From Parasphingorhabdus marina DSM 22363 (GTDB lineage: Bacteria > Pseudomonadota > Alphaproteobacteria > Sphingomonadales > Sphingomonadaceae), in NCBI RefSeq assembly GCF_900128895.1, contig NZ_FSQW01000002.1, positions 496,001 to 560,000 on the forward strand: a stretch of 64,000 nt of DNA. Direction: 5' to 3'. Positions 27,508 through 37,444 of the stretch are shown here, in pieces. The notes beneath the pieces are model-generated. The model had not been told where the DNA came from, ran no database searches, and saw only the letters and a program-made list of their open reading frames with translations. Numbering within the stretch: the first letter of the stretch is position 1; every line of letters begins with the position of its first letter. The position numbers were made by a program, and so were the translations under genes.

Positions 27508-28238
27508 CGGATGCATTCAAGATACTGGGGAGTCCCCAACCGGGCCAGTTACTCATTGTTGCGGATCATGCATCGAGTTTTGTGCCACCGGACATAGATC
27601 TTGGTATTTCGCAAACATTTCACAAGGACCATATTGCGGTTGACATCGGCACGATGGAAATCGCCAGAATGATGACGGAAAAGACCTCTCATCTGGCGAT
27701 TGCGGGTGGCGTTTCACGATTGGTCGTTGATCTTAACCGCTATCCGGACGAACGATCCGTCGTACCTGAACATAGTGACGGCGTCCAAATTCATGGCAAC
27801 CGGATCGATGATGGGGAACGGCAGCGCAGGCTCGATAGATATTTTCATCCCTATCACGATCAGGTGAGCCGTTTGATATCGGAATTGAAGCCATCGCTGG
27901 TGTTGTCACTCCACAGCTTCACGCCTTCTCTTCGGTCCAACCGCAACATCGAACGGCCTTGGGAAATCGGCGTGTTGTACAACTATTATGACACCGCATC
28001 GAAATTGGCATTCCGGTATCTGGAGGAGGAGAAACTGATTGTTGGCGATCAGTTTCCATATTCAGGCAAGGACCTCAATGCGACGATGAACCGGCAGGCT
28101 GAGGCGATCGATCAGCCCTATCTCGGTGTGGAAATACGGCAGGATCTCATCGGAAACGAGATGGGGCAACGTCATTTCGCTGAATTATTGTTGCGAACCT
28201 GCGACAAAGTACGAACAGGGCTTGCTTCCGGCGGATAG
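27504..28238 (+). CDS. N-formylglutamate amidohydrolase-family protein
   Basis: FGase-fold zinc hydrolase (244 aa). Features are LLIVADHASSFVP, VSRLVVDLNRYPDE, YFHPYHDQV and LVLSLHSFTPSLR, which together resemble the PF05013 family. No other histidine-utilisation genes are here, so the substrate is open. The start is taken as GTG 27504, overlapping the ispE stop as GTGA with GGGAGAG upstream. A longer reading from ATG 27405 would lie wholly within ispE. The ilvD gene follows after 48 bases. Confidence 0.9.
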   Translation: MTDAFKILGSPQPGQLLIVADHASSFVPPDIDLGISQTFHKDHIAVDIGTMEIARMMTEKTSHLAIAGGVSRLVVDLNRYPDERSVVPEHSDGVQIHGNRIDDGERQRRLDRYFHPYHDQVSRLISELKPSLVLSLHSFTPSLRSNRNIERPWEIGVLYNYYDTASKLAFRYLEEEKLIVGDQFPYSGKDLNATMNRQAEAIDQPYLGVEIRQDLIGNEMGQRHFAELLLRTCDKVRTGLASGG

Positions 28239-28286
28239 TTTTGGAAGGAGACATCCGGATTTAGGCCTTTGCCAGCAGGAACAGAT

Positions 28287-30008
28287 ATGACCCGGAAATT
28301 TGACAAATCGCGACTACCAAGCCGCCATGTCAGCGTCGGTCCCGAAAGGGCCCCCCAGCGCAGCTATTATTATGCCATGGGGATGACCGAAGAAGATATT
28401 GCAAAGCCATTTGTGGGTATCGCATCGGCTGGCAATGACAGCGCCCCCTGCAACACGCTTCTCGACAGCCAGGCCGACATGGCGCGCGAGGGCGTGATCG
28501 AGGCGGGTGGCACTCCCCGCCGGTTCAACACAATCACCGTGACGGACGGGATTGCCATGGGACATCAGGGGATGAAATCTTCACTGGTTTCGCGGGAAGT
28601 TATTGCTGACTCGGTTGAACTGAGCGTCCGTGGCCACTGTTACGACGCCGTCATTGGCTATGCCGGATGCGACAAAAGCCTTCCCGGCATGATGATGGCC
28701 ATGTTGCGGCTCAATGTACCATCCATTTTTGTCTACGGCGGATCAATACTGCCAGGACGGTTCCACGGTGAGGACGTGACCGTTGTTGATGTTTTCGAGG
28801 CCGTAGGCCAGCACAGTTCCGGCAACTGCCCCCTGCAGGAACTGATCGAACTGGAAAAAGTCGCTTGCCCGGGACATGGTGCATGTGGTGGCCAGTTTAC
28901 AGCCAATACCATGGCCTGCGTGGCGGAAGCCATCGGCCTGTCGCTTCCCAACAGCAACATGGCGCCGGCACCCTATGAAAGCCGTGATGACATGGCGGTC
29001 GCCGCTGGTCGGCAGATCATGGATCTGATCGAATGGAATCTCCGCCCGCGGGATATTTGCACAAGGGAAGCCTTCGTTAATGCCGCCCGGGTTGTCGCTG
29101 CGACTGGCGGCTCGACCAATGCAGCCCTGCATTTGCCAGCCATGGCCAATGAGGCGGGGATCGCATTTGATCTGTTTGACGTGGCCGAGATTTTCAAGAC
29201 CACGCCGTATCTGGCTGACTTGAAACCCGGTGGAAAATATGTGGCCAAGGACATGCACGCCGCAGGCGGTGTCTACATGCTGATGAAGACCATGATGGCT
29301 CATGGACTGCTCAATGGGGATTGCCGGACAGTGACCGGCAAAACCCTCGGTGAGAATATCGAGGAAATCACCTGGAACCCGGATCAGAAAGTGATCTATG
29401 CAGTGGAGAACGCCATCACCGAAACCGGTGGGGTTGTGGGGCTGAAAGGAAGTCTTGCGCCCGATGGAGCCATTGTAAAAGTGGCCGGGATGGAACGCTT
29501 GCAGTTCCGAGGGCCGGCGCAGATTTTCGAATGTGAAGAAGATGCTTTTGCCGCGGTTGAAAAGCGGGAAATCAAGGAAGGTTCGGTTGTCGTCATCCGC
29601 AACGAAGGGCCGAAGGGCGGTCCGGGCATGCGGGAGATGCTGGCCACGACTGCAGCCTTGTACGGGCAAGGAATGGGCGAGAAAGTTGCGCTCATCACGG
29701 ATGGACGGTTTTCGGGAGCGACCCGGGGATTCTGCATCGGCCATGTCGGACCGGAAGCCGCCGATGGAGGACCTATCGGGCTCGTCGAAGAAGGTGACAT
29801 GATCAACATTGATGCTGTTGCCGGAACCATCGACCTGGAAGTCGAGGCGGACATTCTGGAGTCCCGGCGGGCGAAATTCACCCCCCATGGCAACGATTAT
29901 GCGTCGGGTACGCTTTGGCGATATGCACAGAATGTGGGATCGGCAAAAGAAGGTGCCGTCACACATCCCGGCGCAAAAGCCGAGAAACATGTCTATGCGG
30001 ATATTTAA
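28287..30008 (+). CDS. ilvD: Dihydroxy-acid dehydratase
   Basis: Iron-sulfur dehydratase of branched-chain amino-acid synthesis (573 aa), making 2-oxoisovalerate and its methyl homologue. Cluster cysteines are in [20 protein letters not shown] and [33 protein letters not shown] is the C-terminal motif. The ATG at 28287 with AGGA upstream is preferred over an in-frame TTG six codons earlier. Sugar-acid dehydratases are homologous, but the overall match is to IlvD. Its last codons overlap the start of a lipoprotein gene. Confidence 0.95.
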   Translation: MTRKFDKSRLPSRHVSVGPERAPQRSYYYAMGMTEEDIAKPFVGIASAGNDSAPCNTLLDSQADMAREGVIEAGGTPRRFNTITVTDGIAMGHQGMKSSLVSREVIADSVELSVRGHCYDAVIGYAGCDKSLPGMMMAMLRLNVPSIFVYGGSILPGRFHGEDVTVVDVFEAVGQHSSGNCPLQELIELEKVACPGHGACGGQFTANTMACVAEAIGLSLPNSNMAPAPYESRDDMAVAAGRQIMDLIEWNLRPRDICTREAFVNAARVVAATGGSTNAALHLPAMANEAGIAFDLFDVAEIFKTTPYLADLKPGGKYVAKDMHAAGGVYMLMKTMMAHGLLNGDCRTVTGKTLGENIEEITWNPDQKVIYAVENAITETGGVVGLKGSLAPDGAIVKVAGMERLQFRGPAQIFECEEDAFAAVEKREIKEGSVVVIRNEGPKGGPGMREMLATTAALYGQGMGEKVALITDGRFSGATRGFCIGHVGPEAADGGPIGLVEEGDMINIDAVAGTIDLEVEADILESRRAKFTPHGNDYASGTLWRYAQNVGSAKEGAVTHPGAKAEKHVYADI

Positions 30009-30405
30009 ACCCTTATTGCTGCTGCCAGCCCTGGTGGCCTGTGACAACAGGCCGGACAATGATGTGCTGGCAGATGTGGAACAAAGGGCGGCTTCTCAAC
30101 CGGCAGATGATGGCCGGATCGAATGTGCAATCAATGGTGACACCAGTTTCACGCGCGGATGCCAGACGGAACGGCTCTCGGGAGAGGAGGGGGTCACCCT
30201 GATCATCCGCCATCCGGATGGCGGATTTCGCCGATTCCGGGTGCTGACCGATGGACGGGGACTGGAAGCGGCAGATGGCTCGGAACCGGCACGCATCGAA
30301 ATCGTGGAGGATGACAAAATCCGAGTGAGTATCGGTTCCGACCGGTATATCTTGCCCGCGCGCATGAAGCCGACGGATGATCCCGAAATTCAGGCAGGGA
30401 ACTGA
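29995..30405 (+). CDS. Small hypothetical lipoprotein
   Basis: Unrecognised 136-residue protein. The N-terminus [18 protein letters not shown] is a lipoprotein signal with lipobox ALVAC, so the mature protein would be lipid-anchored from residue 17. Four cysteines include the lipidated one. The mature part is acidic and beta-rich in composition. The start may be ATG 29995 or ATG 29989 two codons earlier; both lie inside the end of ilvD, so the two genes overlap by 14-20 bases. nnr follows after six bases. Function is unknown. Confidence 0.78.
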   Translation: MRIFKPLLLLPALVACDNRPDNDVLADVEQRAASQPADDGRIECAINGDTSFTRGCQTERLSGEEGVTLIIRHPDGGFRRFRVLTDGRGLEAADGSEPARIEIVEDDKIRVSIGSDRYILPARMKPTDDPEIQAGN

Positions 30406-30411
30406 CGCCAG

Positions 30412-31815
30412 ATGCTCAACAGCGGATACATCTTGACGGCGGACGAAATGCGGAAAGCCGAACGAGCGGTATTCGATAACGGGACCACAGTGGATCGGTT
30501 GATGTACCTCGCAGGAACATCTGCAGCCCAGCAAATCTGGAGAATATCTGGTCACATGCCGACACTGGTCGCCTGCGGCCCCGGCAATAATGGCGGGGAT
30601 GGCTATGTGATTGCTCAGTGGCTGCTGGAAAAAGGGGTCGAGGTCCGTGTTGCCGCCAACGGAGATCCCATCACCGATGCCGCCAGAAACTCCAGGACCG
30701 CATGGCAGGGAGAAACTGTCGCACTGGATCAGGCGGTGCCGGCGGTACAATTTGTGGATTGCCTTTTCGGGACCGGACTTACCCGGCCTTTGGAGGGGCT
30801 GCTGTTACAAAATCTCCACAGGCTTGCCCTTCGCGCAAACCGTCGATTTGCGATCGATCTGCCAAGCGGGGTGCACAGTGATAATGGCGAAACTCTGAGC
30901 GACATCCCGCAATTTGATCACACACTTGCCCTTGGTGCCTACAAGCCATCGCATTTTCTGGAACCATCCCGCGGTTATATGGGGCATGTGTCCGGGATCG
31001 ATATTGGCATCCGGGCAAGATCTGACTTCTCCGTCATCCAACGTCCACAAATCAGCAAACCGGCCACGAGTGATCACAAATATTCCCGGGGGCTGGTCGC
31101 AATAGTTGCGGGAAAAATGTCTGGTGCGGCTCAGCTCGCCGCGCTGGCGGCGCAAGCGTCCGGCGCAGGCTATGTCAAGATTTTCGCACAGACCGATATC
31201 GTTCCGCCTCACCACAGCATTGTTGTTGAGCGATTTGATACCGGAGAACAGTTGGGCCAATTATTGTCTGATCCAAGGATATCTGCGGTGGTGGTTGGTC
31301 CCGGGCTCGGCCGTGACCGGGATCCCCGAAAATTGCTTTCCGAAACGCTGAAAGCCGCTGCGCCGCTTGTTGTCGATGCCGATGCGCTGATGCTTATGGG
31401 CAAGGATGCAACTTCTCTGATTGCATCACGCTCGGGTCAAACCGTTTTGACCCCGCATATGGGAGAGTTTGCAGCAATGAGGAATGACGGAGATCGTTTC
31501 CGGATGGACGAGCTGCGCAGAATGGCAGGCAAAACCCATGCGATCATGCTGTTGAAGGGACCCGACACCATGATTGCCAATGAACAGGGCAAGGTAGCCA
31601 TCAGCGATGCCAGATGCAGCTGGCTGTCAACAGCCGGCACCGGCGATGTCCTCAGCGGCATCATTGCGACGCGTCTTTCTGGCAATGAAAACGCTTTTGT
31701 TGCGGCCTGCGCCGCTCAATGGCTGCATACGCGGGCGGCGCAGCTGGCCGGTCCGGCCTTTTCTCCTGAAGGGCTGGTCGATCAGTTGCCACAAGCTCTG
31801 GCAGAATGCCTGTGA
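30412..31815 (+). CDS. nnr: Bifunctional NAD(P)H-hydrate repair enzyme Nnr
   Basis: Two-domain metabolite-repair enzyme (467 aa). The N-terminal YjeF_N epimerase domain (about 1-210) interconverts R and S NAD(P)HX; it has LVACGPGNNGGDGYVIA. The C-terminal ribokinase-like dehydratase domain (about 220-467) removes the hydrate using ADP or ATP. It has VVGPGLGRDRD, VLTPHMGEFAAM, LLKGPDTMIAN and STAGTGDVLSGIIA. The stop lies inside the next gene (10-base overlap). Confidence 0.95.
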   Translation: MLNSGYILTADEMRKAERAVFDNGTTVDRLMYLAGTSAAQQIWRISGHMPTLVACGPGNNGGDGYVIAQWLLEKGVEVRVAANGDPITDAARNSRTAWQGETVALDQAVPAVQFVDCLFGTGLTRPLEGLLLQNLHRLALRANRRFAIDLPSGVHSDNGETLSDIPQFDHTLALGAYKPSHFLEPSRGYMGHVSGIDIGIRARSDFSVIQRPQISKPATSDHKYSRGLVAIVAGKMSGAAQLAALAAQASGAGYVKIFAQTDIVPPHHSIVVERFDTGEQLGQLLSDPRISAVVVGPGLGRDRDPRKLLSETLKAAAPLVVDADALMLMGKDATSLIASRSGQTVLTPHMGEFAAMRNDGDRFRMDELRRMAGKTHAIMLLKGPDTMIANEQGKVAISDARCSWLSTAGTGDVLSGIIATRLSGNENAFVAACAAQWLHTRAAQLAGPAFSPEGLVDQLPQALAECL

Positions 31816-33032
31816 CCGACAAAAACGGACCGGATTCCGGGCGTATTGTTCGTGTCGCTGCAAAGGGAGACGGTATCACTGCCGATGGCCGGCATGTCGC
31901 TTACTCTGCCCCAGGGGACGTGCTCAATACGGATGGCGGATTGACCCGCGGACCGCATTACCGGGACCCGCCTTGCCGGCATTTTCAGGAATGCGGGGGT
32001 TGTACGCTTCAACATCTCGATGAGGAAAGCTACGCCGAATTTGTAACCGGGCGCGTAAAATATGCGCTCGAAGGGCAGGGAATTGTCGCCGACGAGATTT
32101 TTCCGCCCCGGATTTCCGCCAGAAAGAGCCGGATCAGGGCCAGTCTCCGGGCGACGCGGATCGGAGCGGTTCTCAAGCTGGGGTTCAGCGGCAGCGGCAG
32201 TCACCGGATTGTGGATCTGCAGCAATGTGAAATTCTGCGGCCGGAACTGTTCGCCGTGCTGCAACCTTTGCGTGAGTGGCTGCAACCGCTGGCCCGCCGC
32301 AAACATGACCTCAATCTGGAGTTGACGCTGGTGGACCAGGGAGTCGATCTTCTGATCCGGAATTTCGAACCGGAGACTTTGCAACAGCGCGAATCGCTGG
32401 CGGACTTCGCGAGGGAAAACGCCCTTGCACGTCTCTCGGTGGATGGCGGTATCGGACCGGAAACCCAGTGGGAACCGGAACCGGCGACAATAACACTTGG
32501 TGGCGTTCCGGTGTCCTTTCCTCACGGCGGATTCCTGCAACCCACTCTGGACGGCAGAGAGATGCTTGTTTCCATAGCTGATGAGGTCGTTTCTGAATCC
32601 CGACTGGTTGCGGATCTGTTTGCAGGCCTTGGAACATTTGCTTTGGGTTTGTCCGAAGGTCGCAAAATCTACGCGGCGGAGGGTTCGCGCGATGCGATAG
32701 CGGCGTTGAAAGTTGTCGCGAACACCAGCAAACGTGAAATATTCACGGAGCATCGAGATCTGTATCGGCGACCATTAAGCGTGGAGGAACTTAATCGCTT
32801 TGATGCCGTAATCCTCGACCCCCCGAGAGCCGGTGCCCGTGATCAGATCGACCAGCTTGCAAAGTCTGACGTAAAGCGAATCTGCTATATCAGTTGCAAT
32901 CCGGCGAGTTTTGCACGGGATGCCAAAACCCTTTGCAATGCGGGATACGCCCTGGAAAAAGTTTGGCCAGCGGGCCAATTTCTCTGGTCCACACATGTGG
33001 AACTGGTCAGCCAGTTTTCGAAATCCGGTTAA
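31806..33032 (+). CDS. 23S rRNA (uracil-C5)-methyltransferase, RlmD/TrmA family
   Basis: SAM-dependent RNA m5U methyltransferase (408 aa). Cluster cysteines are visible in CRHFQECGGC, with a further cysteine in LQQCEIL. The SAM-binding region is VADLFAGLGTFALGL. The motif with the catalytic cysteine is YISCNPASFARDAKTL. The family is certain, but RlmD, RlmC and TrmA cannot be separated safely by eye. The start overlaps the nnr stop by ten bases. The stop overlaps the nitrilase stop on the other strand by three bases. Confidence 0.91.
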   Translation: MPVTDKNGPDSGRIVRVAAKGDGITADGRHVAYSAPGDVLNTDGGLTRGPHYRDPPCRHFQECGGCTLQHLDEESYAEFVTGRVKYALEGQGIVADEIFPPRISARKSRIRASLRATRIGAVLKLGFSGSGSHRIVDLQQCEILRPELFAVLQPLREWLQPLARRKHDLNLELTLVDQGVDLLIRNFEPETLQQRESLADFARENALARLSVDGGIGPETQWEPEPATITLGGVPVSFPHGGFLQPTLDGREMLVSIADEVVSESRLVADLFAGLGTFALGLSEGRKIYAAEGSRDAIAALKVVANTSKREIFTEHRDLYRRPLSVEELNRFDAVILDPPRAGARDQIDQLAKSDVKRICYISCNPASFARDAKTLCNAGYALEKVWPAGQFLWSTHVELVSQFSKSG

Positions 33033-33985
33033 TCTTTCCAGTTCACTCCCGGCATCTCGGAACGATTGACGTTGAGTTCAAAAACATCCGCCCGGGAATA
33101 ATGTCCATCGGTATCCAGAGCCGCCTTTGCTTCCCGCCCGGCCTGCAGATCGATTTCCGCTGACAGGATCATATCCCTGTCTTCGGCACTTGCCAGAACA
33201 GATCCGTCCGGTGCGATGATCATGCTGCCGCCAAACTGCAATTGCTGGTCCGGAATTTCTGCAATCAGCGACTGGGCTTCGGCATCGCCACCGACCGCCT
33301 TCAGACCGTCCAGCAAATCATCCCTGTGCAACAAGGTTCCAGCTGCCAAGACATGGCACCCGCCTTCAAAGGCATAATGGCGCGAGGCGATTGCATAGGT
33401 TTCCCTGACCGTTGGCCAGGTGGACACATGCACGTCTTCCCCCAGATTATGCATCGCCGCCCGGGCCAGAGGCATCCAGTGTTCCCAGCAAATCAGGCTG
33501 CCTATCTTGCCCCACGGGGCGTCGTGCACATTGAGTGTGGAGCCATCCCCGCGATTCCAGATCAATCGTTCACCGTGCGTCGGAACCAGCTTGCGATGAT
33601 CAAGTGGCTTTGCATTCGGTCGGAAAAGCAGCTGATTATTGTAGAGACTGGATCGGACACGCTCGTGCACTCCGACGGAGACGCAGATATTGTGCTGATC
33701 CACCAGATCCTGCAACGGCGCCAGACGTTCGTCACCAGCGATAACGGCCTGTTCCATAAGGATCCTGTGCAGCGCCTTGGTACCGGGGTGATCCCAGAGC
33801 GCCGCGCCCGGGGCTTCATCCAGCCATATCGGGTAGCCGCCCAGAAAATTTTCCCCAAAGGCCACGATTTCCGCACCGGATTTTGCAGCGTCCCGGACAT
33901 GTTCGCAAAGCCGCGTGATCCCGTTGTCGACAGATAACGGGACGGGGGACGACTGGACAATGGTTGCGGTCAGCAATTGGGGCAT
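33029..33985 (-). CDS. Nitrilase-family carbon-nitrogen hydrolase
   Basis: Nitrilase-superfamily enzyme (318 aa). The catalytic triad is E45 (FGENFLGGYPIW), K132 (HRKLVPTHGE) and C166 (LICWEHWMPLAR). The CWEHW context and the HGERLIW segment resemble true nitrilases and cyanide hydratases rather than amidases. It is cytoplasmic. It is the last gene of a minus-strand unit with two MAPEG genes, separated by seven bases from the nearer one. The natural substrate is not predictable from context. Confidence 0.92.
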   Translation of the reverse strand: MPQLLTATIVQSSPVPLSVDNGITRLCEHVRDAAKSGAEIVAFGENFLGGYPIWLDEAPGAALWDHPGTKALHRILMEQAVIAGDERLAPLQDLVDQHNICVSVGVHERVRSSLYNNQLLFRPNAKPLDHRKLVPTHGERLIWNRGDGSTLNVHDAPWGKIGSLICWEHWMPLARAAMHNLGEDVHVSTWPTVRETYAIASRHYAFEGGCHVLAAGTLLHRDDLLDGLKAVGGDAEAQSLIAEIPDQQLQFGGSMIIAPDGSVLASAEDRDMILSAEIDLQAGREAKAALDTDGHYSRADVFELNVNRSEMPGVNWKD

Positions 33986-33992
33986 TCAGATC

Positions 33993-34424
33993 CTAATGAA
34001 AAACCGCCACTCCGGCGTGTACAATCATCGCGATAAGGCAAAGGCTGGATAATACAAAGACCAAAAACCGGTATTTTACCCGATTGACTGTTGCCTGGAT
34101 CAGGCTGTGGAGGACACGCAGACCGACATAGGCCCAGGCCAAAATCAGGTTCAGACCGTCACCCTGACCCACAAGCGCCAACACAATGCAAACGGCATAA
34201 AACAACGTCGGTTCTGCCAGGAGATGGTTGTAATTATGTGACTTCCACTGGATTTCTGGGGGCAACACATCGTCCAGACTTCCGCCGGTACCACCAGTCA
34301 GGTTGTCGACGTCAACCTTCGCCTTGCTCATCGCGGGCAGGCGAGTGACGTACATCCAGAGCCACATGATCATGGTCCACGCCATCAAGGCGACAAGAGG
34401 CTGCAACACGGGACTGTTGTCCAT
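33993..34424 (-). CDS. MAPEG-family membrane protein, copy 1
   Basis: Four-helix membrane protein (143 aa) of the MAPEG family (eicosanoid/glutathione metabolism proteins). Signature segments are WKSHNYNHLLAEPTLFYA and AWAYVGLRVLHSLIQATVN. It is clearly a paralogue of the next gene upstream (34447), sharing WKSHNY.HL...PTLFYA and AWAYV.LR..HS..QATVN. AAAGGAT precedes the ATG. Bacterial family members are mostly uncharacterised; glutathione conjugation or peroxide reduction is possible. Confidence 0.87.
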   Translation of the reverse strand: MDNSPVLQPLVALMAWTMIMWLWMYVTRLPAMSKAKVDVDNLTGGTGGSLDDVLPPEIQWKSHNYNHLLAEPTLFYAVCIVLALVGQGDGLNLILAWAYVGLRVLHSLIQATVNRVKYRFLVFVLSSLCLIAMIVHAGVAVFH

Positions 34425-34446
34425 GGAAAATCCTTTCGGGAAAAAA

Positions 34447-34875
34447 TCAGACTATGGTGGTGAAAAAGGCGTTGATCGCCATCATCATCAGACAGATTGT
34501 CGACGCCAGAAAAAGCAAGAAGCGGACATTGACGAGATTGACCGTTGCCTGCCAGATGCTGTGTGCAATGCGTAGCACCACATAAGCCCAGGCGAGCCAC
34601 AGGTTCAGGCCTTGGCCCGCACCGGCCAGCGCCAGTATCACAACGGTTGCATAAAACAGCGTCGGCTGTTCCATCAAATGAGTGTAGTTGTGGGACTTCC
34701 ACGCAACCTTGTCCGGCATAGCAGGGTCGATATCCGGCCCCCGGCCACCCGGCTTCTCGGTAATATCAATACCCATTTTTTTGGCAGCCGGCAGACGTGT
34801 CCCTGCCATCCAGAACAACATCACAAGTGACCAGATCACCAGCAAAGCCGCCGGTGCAAGAATTGCGGTGCTCAT
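34447..34875 (-). CDS. MAPEG-family membrane protein, copy 2
   Basis: Second MAPEG protein (142 aa), likely the first gene of the minus-strand unit. Helices are at about residues 5-25, 68-88, 92-112 and 118-140. The start is ATG 34875 behind AAGGGGAGG at good spacing; an in-frame ATG 15 codons earlier would give a polar leader before the first helix. It differs from copy 1 mainly in the loop after helix 1 (EKPGGRGPDID versus LTGGTGGSLDD). Tandem duplication is the simplest explanation. Confidence 0.87.
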   Translation of the reverse strand: MSTAILAPAALLVIWSLVMLFWMAGTRLPAAKKMGIDITEKPGGRGPDIDPAMPDKVAWKSHNYTHLMEQPTLFYATVVILALAGAGQGLNLWLAWAYVVLRIAHSIWQATVNLVNVRFLLFLASTICLMMMAINAFFTTIV

Positions 34876-34944
34876 ATCAACCTCCCCTTGACCGGGAAAT
34901 CCTGCGCCACCACAGGTCAATTGTCAAATGCAACCTAAATGAAG

Positions 34945-36144
34945 TCAACCCGTCGGAAAGGAAACCACGTTCTGGCGATCCGCCAGATCCAGATTGTCGC
35001 CGACATAAGCGCTGGCCATCGGTTCGTCTGCAACCTCATATTCATCAAGCGATCCGAACCCGTTGAACTTCGTCCGCATTGCCGCACCATAGGCTCCCAG
35101 CATACCAATCTCGATATAGTCGCCAGCAGCAACAGTGCCGGGGAGCACAAACGGTCCCGGCATATGATCCATGTCATCACAGGTGGGGCCATAAAAGCCA
35201 AATTCGGTATCCGCGGCCGCGATTGCGTTCTCTCCGAGCATCCGGACTGGAAACCGCCAACCAATATGTGCGGCATCAAAGAGTGTCCCGTAGGCGCCAT
35301 CATTGATGTAAAGTTCGTTATCACGCCGCTGCTCAACCTTCACGACAAGAGAATTATACTCAGCCGCCAAAGCGCGACCGGGTTCGCACCAGAGTTCAGC
35401 CGAATAACTGATCGGCAAATCCTCAAAAGTCCGGTCAATCGCGTGGAAATAGTGGTTGAGCGACGTGGGAACCATGTCTGGATAAATGCTTGGGAATCCC
35501 CCGCCAACATCGACAATATCGACCGTCACCGAGGCGTTCACAATTGCCGTCCGCACACGCTCCAGCGCGTGGACATAGGCCAGCGGCGTCATGGTTTGGC
35601 TGCCCACGTGGAAACAGATCCCCAGTGCATCCGCGGTCTGGCGTGTGCACTGCAGCAGCTCAACAGAATCGTCAGCCTCGATACCGAATTTGGCGGCGAG
35701 ACTAATTTGGGCGAATTCCGAGGGAACCTTGATCCGCACACAAAGGGTCAGATCACTCGCTTCATCGGTTGCGCGCCTGATTTTCTCCAGTTCTTCGAGG
35801 CTGTCCAGCGCGAAGACACGAACCCCGTGCTGATGATAGGCTTCGCGGATAACCGCTTCGGATTTGATCGGATGCATGAAACACTGAACAGCTTCGGGCA
35901 ATACTCTGGCAACCAGACGCACTTCATCGATCGAGGCGACATCAAAATGCGTGACGCCTTCATCGAACAGCAATTGCAGCAACTCAGGGGCAGGATTCGC
36001 CTTGACCGCGTAAAGCGATTTGCCGGGAAATTGCCGGATAAAATAGCGAGCCGCGCGCCGTGCAGCATGCGGGCGCTTCAGCAAAACCGGGTTTTCGGGA
36101 CGTAGAGCTTCGGTCAGCTCCTGCGCATCATGGAAATTGTGCAA
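34945..36144 (-). CDS. Ornithine/lysine decarboxylase, PLP fold type III
   Basis: Alanine-racemase-fold decarboxylase (399 aa). The PLP lysine is K48 in SLYAVKANPAPELL. Later motifs are CFHVGSQTM, DVGGGFPSIYP, EPGRALAA and GPTCDDMDHMPG, whose cysteine is catalytic in ornithine decarboxylases. This suggests putrescine (and perhaps cadaverine) production. The start is TTG 36144, as no suitable in-frame ATG is near. It lies 127 bases downstream of the carboxynorspermidine decarboxylase gene on the same strand, so the three genes form a polyamine cluster. Confidence 0.9.
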   Translation of the reverse strand: MHNFHDAQELTEALRPENPVLLKRPHAARRAARYFIRQFPGKSLYAVKANPAPELLQLLFDEGVTHFDVASIDEVRLVARVLPEAVQCFMHPIKSEAVIREAYHQHGVRVFALDSLEELEKIRRATDEASDLTLCVRIKVPSEFAQISLAAKFGIEADDSVELLQCTRQTADALGICFHVGSQTMTPLAYVHALERVRTAIVNASVTVDIVDVGGGFPSIYPDMVPTSLNHYFHAIDRTFEDLPISYSAELWCEPGRALAAEYNSLVVKVEQRRDNELYINDGAYGTLFDAAHIGWRFPVRMLGENAIAAADTEFGFYGPTCDDMDHMPGPFVLPGTVAAGDYIEIGMLGAYGAAMRTKFNGFGSLDEYEVADEPMASAYVGDNLDLADRQNVVSFPTG

Positions 36145-36271
36145 CTCAAGGGACCCCCTAAAAGAATGTGATCAATTGAGCTGCCTTGCGGAATCACAAG
36201 TGCCATGGGGCAGCAGTGCGCGGCTATATGGCGCGTTTCCGCTTCTGTAAAGACCCATTGTAAACTGGATT
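36145..36271. other. Gap between nspC-like and decarboxylase genes
   Basis: A 127-base region, untranslated as far as I can see. Read on the plus strand, GCTGCC near 36180 and GGCAGC near 36211 could pair around an inner CTTG/CAAG helix. On the minus strand this would be a leader hairpin ahead of the decarboxylase. The signal is weak. Confidence 0.3.
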
Positions 36272-37444
36272 CTAACTCAGCCGGTCCCGGAATGTGGACC
36301 AGTCAAATTCCTTCACACAACGCAAGTCATCTGTCTCGCTGTTCCAGATCCAGATCGAGGGCAGTGGCACACCGTTAAATGTGCTGGTTTTGACCATGGA
36401 ATAATGGGCTTGATCCAGAAATGCGATACGCCCGCCCACTTGCGGGGGTTCCGGCAGCACATAGTCTCCAATAATATCGCCGGCCAGGCAACTGGGCCCG
36501 CCCAGACGGATCTGCTGACCTTCGCGCAATTCTCCGAGCATTGCCGGACGATAAGGTGCCTCAATCACGTCGGGCATATGACAGGTGGCCGAGATATCCG
36601 TAATCCCGACCGGCATGTCATTTTCAAAAACATCCAAAATCTCGCCAACCAGAATGCCGGCATCAAGAGCCACCGCTTCGCCCGGTTCCAATATGATCTC
36701 GCACCCGGTGGCATCAGCGGCAAAATCAAGGAATTCGATCAGTTCCTCCCGCTGATAGTCCGCCCGTGTGATATGGTGGCCGCCCCCGAAATTGAACCAT
36801 TTCAGACCGTCCAGGTGGTTTTCGATAAGTGGCGTGATCGCTTCCCAGGTTCGGTAAAGCGGCTCAAAATCCTGTTCGCACAAGGTGTGGAAATGAATCC
36901 CGTCAACCGCTTCGAAATGCGCGTCAGTCAACTGATTAACCGGGAAACCCAAGCGACTGTGCGGCTGGCATGGATCATATTTCGCAACTTCACCCTCGGC
37001 ATGCAGCGGGTTGATACGCAATCCGATATCAAACTGTTCGCCACCATCACGAAGACCTCGGATGGCCGCAGAATGCAGGGCGATCTGTCCCGGTGTATTG
37101 AAAATGATGTGATCGGACATCGCGGCGATTTCAGCCAGTTCCGACGCCTTGAATGCCGGGGAATAAGTCGCAACCTCGCCATCATATTTGTCAAAGGCCA
37201 GTCGGGCCTCCCAAAGACCGGATGCGCAAACACCATCGAGATATTCATCAATCAACGGTGCGAATTCCCACATTGAAAAGGCTTTCAGCGCGCAGAGAAT
37301 CTTTGCGCCCGACTGATGCTTGACGTCTGCGAGAATCTCGAGATTGGCACGCAATCTGACTTCATCAATCACGAACGCCGGGGTCGGTACCCGCGAAAGG
37401 TCAAAATGTGCGAAAGCGCCCGGGTCACCGGCTTTCGTCTGCAT
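36272..37444 (-). CDS. nspC: Carboxynorspermidine decarboxylase
   Basis: PLP-dependent, alanine-racemase-fold decarboxylase (390 aa) that removes CO2 from carboxynorspermidine or carboxyspermidine to yield (nor)spermidine. The PLP lysine is K54 in ILCALKAFSMWE. GLKWFNFGGGHHITR and EPGEAVALDAG are typical, and LGGPSCLAGDIIGDY carries the active-site cysteine. The ATG overlaps the stop of the upstream synthase gene (TGATG), which strongly supports a shared pathway. Whether the product is spermidine or norspermidine cannot be told from sequence. Confidence 0.94.
   Translation of the reverse strand: MQTKAGDPGAFAHFDLSRVPTPAFVIDEVRLRANLEILADVKHQSGAKILCALKAFSMWEFAPLIDEYLDGVCASGLWEARLAFDKYDGEVATYSPAFKASELAEIAAMSDHIIFNTPGQIALHSAAIRGLRDGGEQFDIGLRINPLHAEGEVAKYDPCQPHSRLGFPVNQLTDAHFEAVDGIHFHTLCEQDFEPLYRTWEAITPLIENHLDGLKWFNFGGGHHITRADYQREELIEFLDFAADATGCEIILEPGEAVALDAGILVGEILDVFENDMPVGITDISATCHMPDVIEAPYRPAMLGELREGQQIRLGGPSCLAGDIIGDYVLPEPPQVGGRIAFLDQAHYSMVKTSTFNGVPLPSIWIWNSETDDLRCVKEFDWSTFRDRLS

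Noticed and set aside
28743-30059. 438-codon minus-strand open frame across ilvD
   Set aside because: Antisense to ilvD, with low-complexity, His/Arg-rich composition typical of shadow frames.
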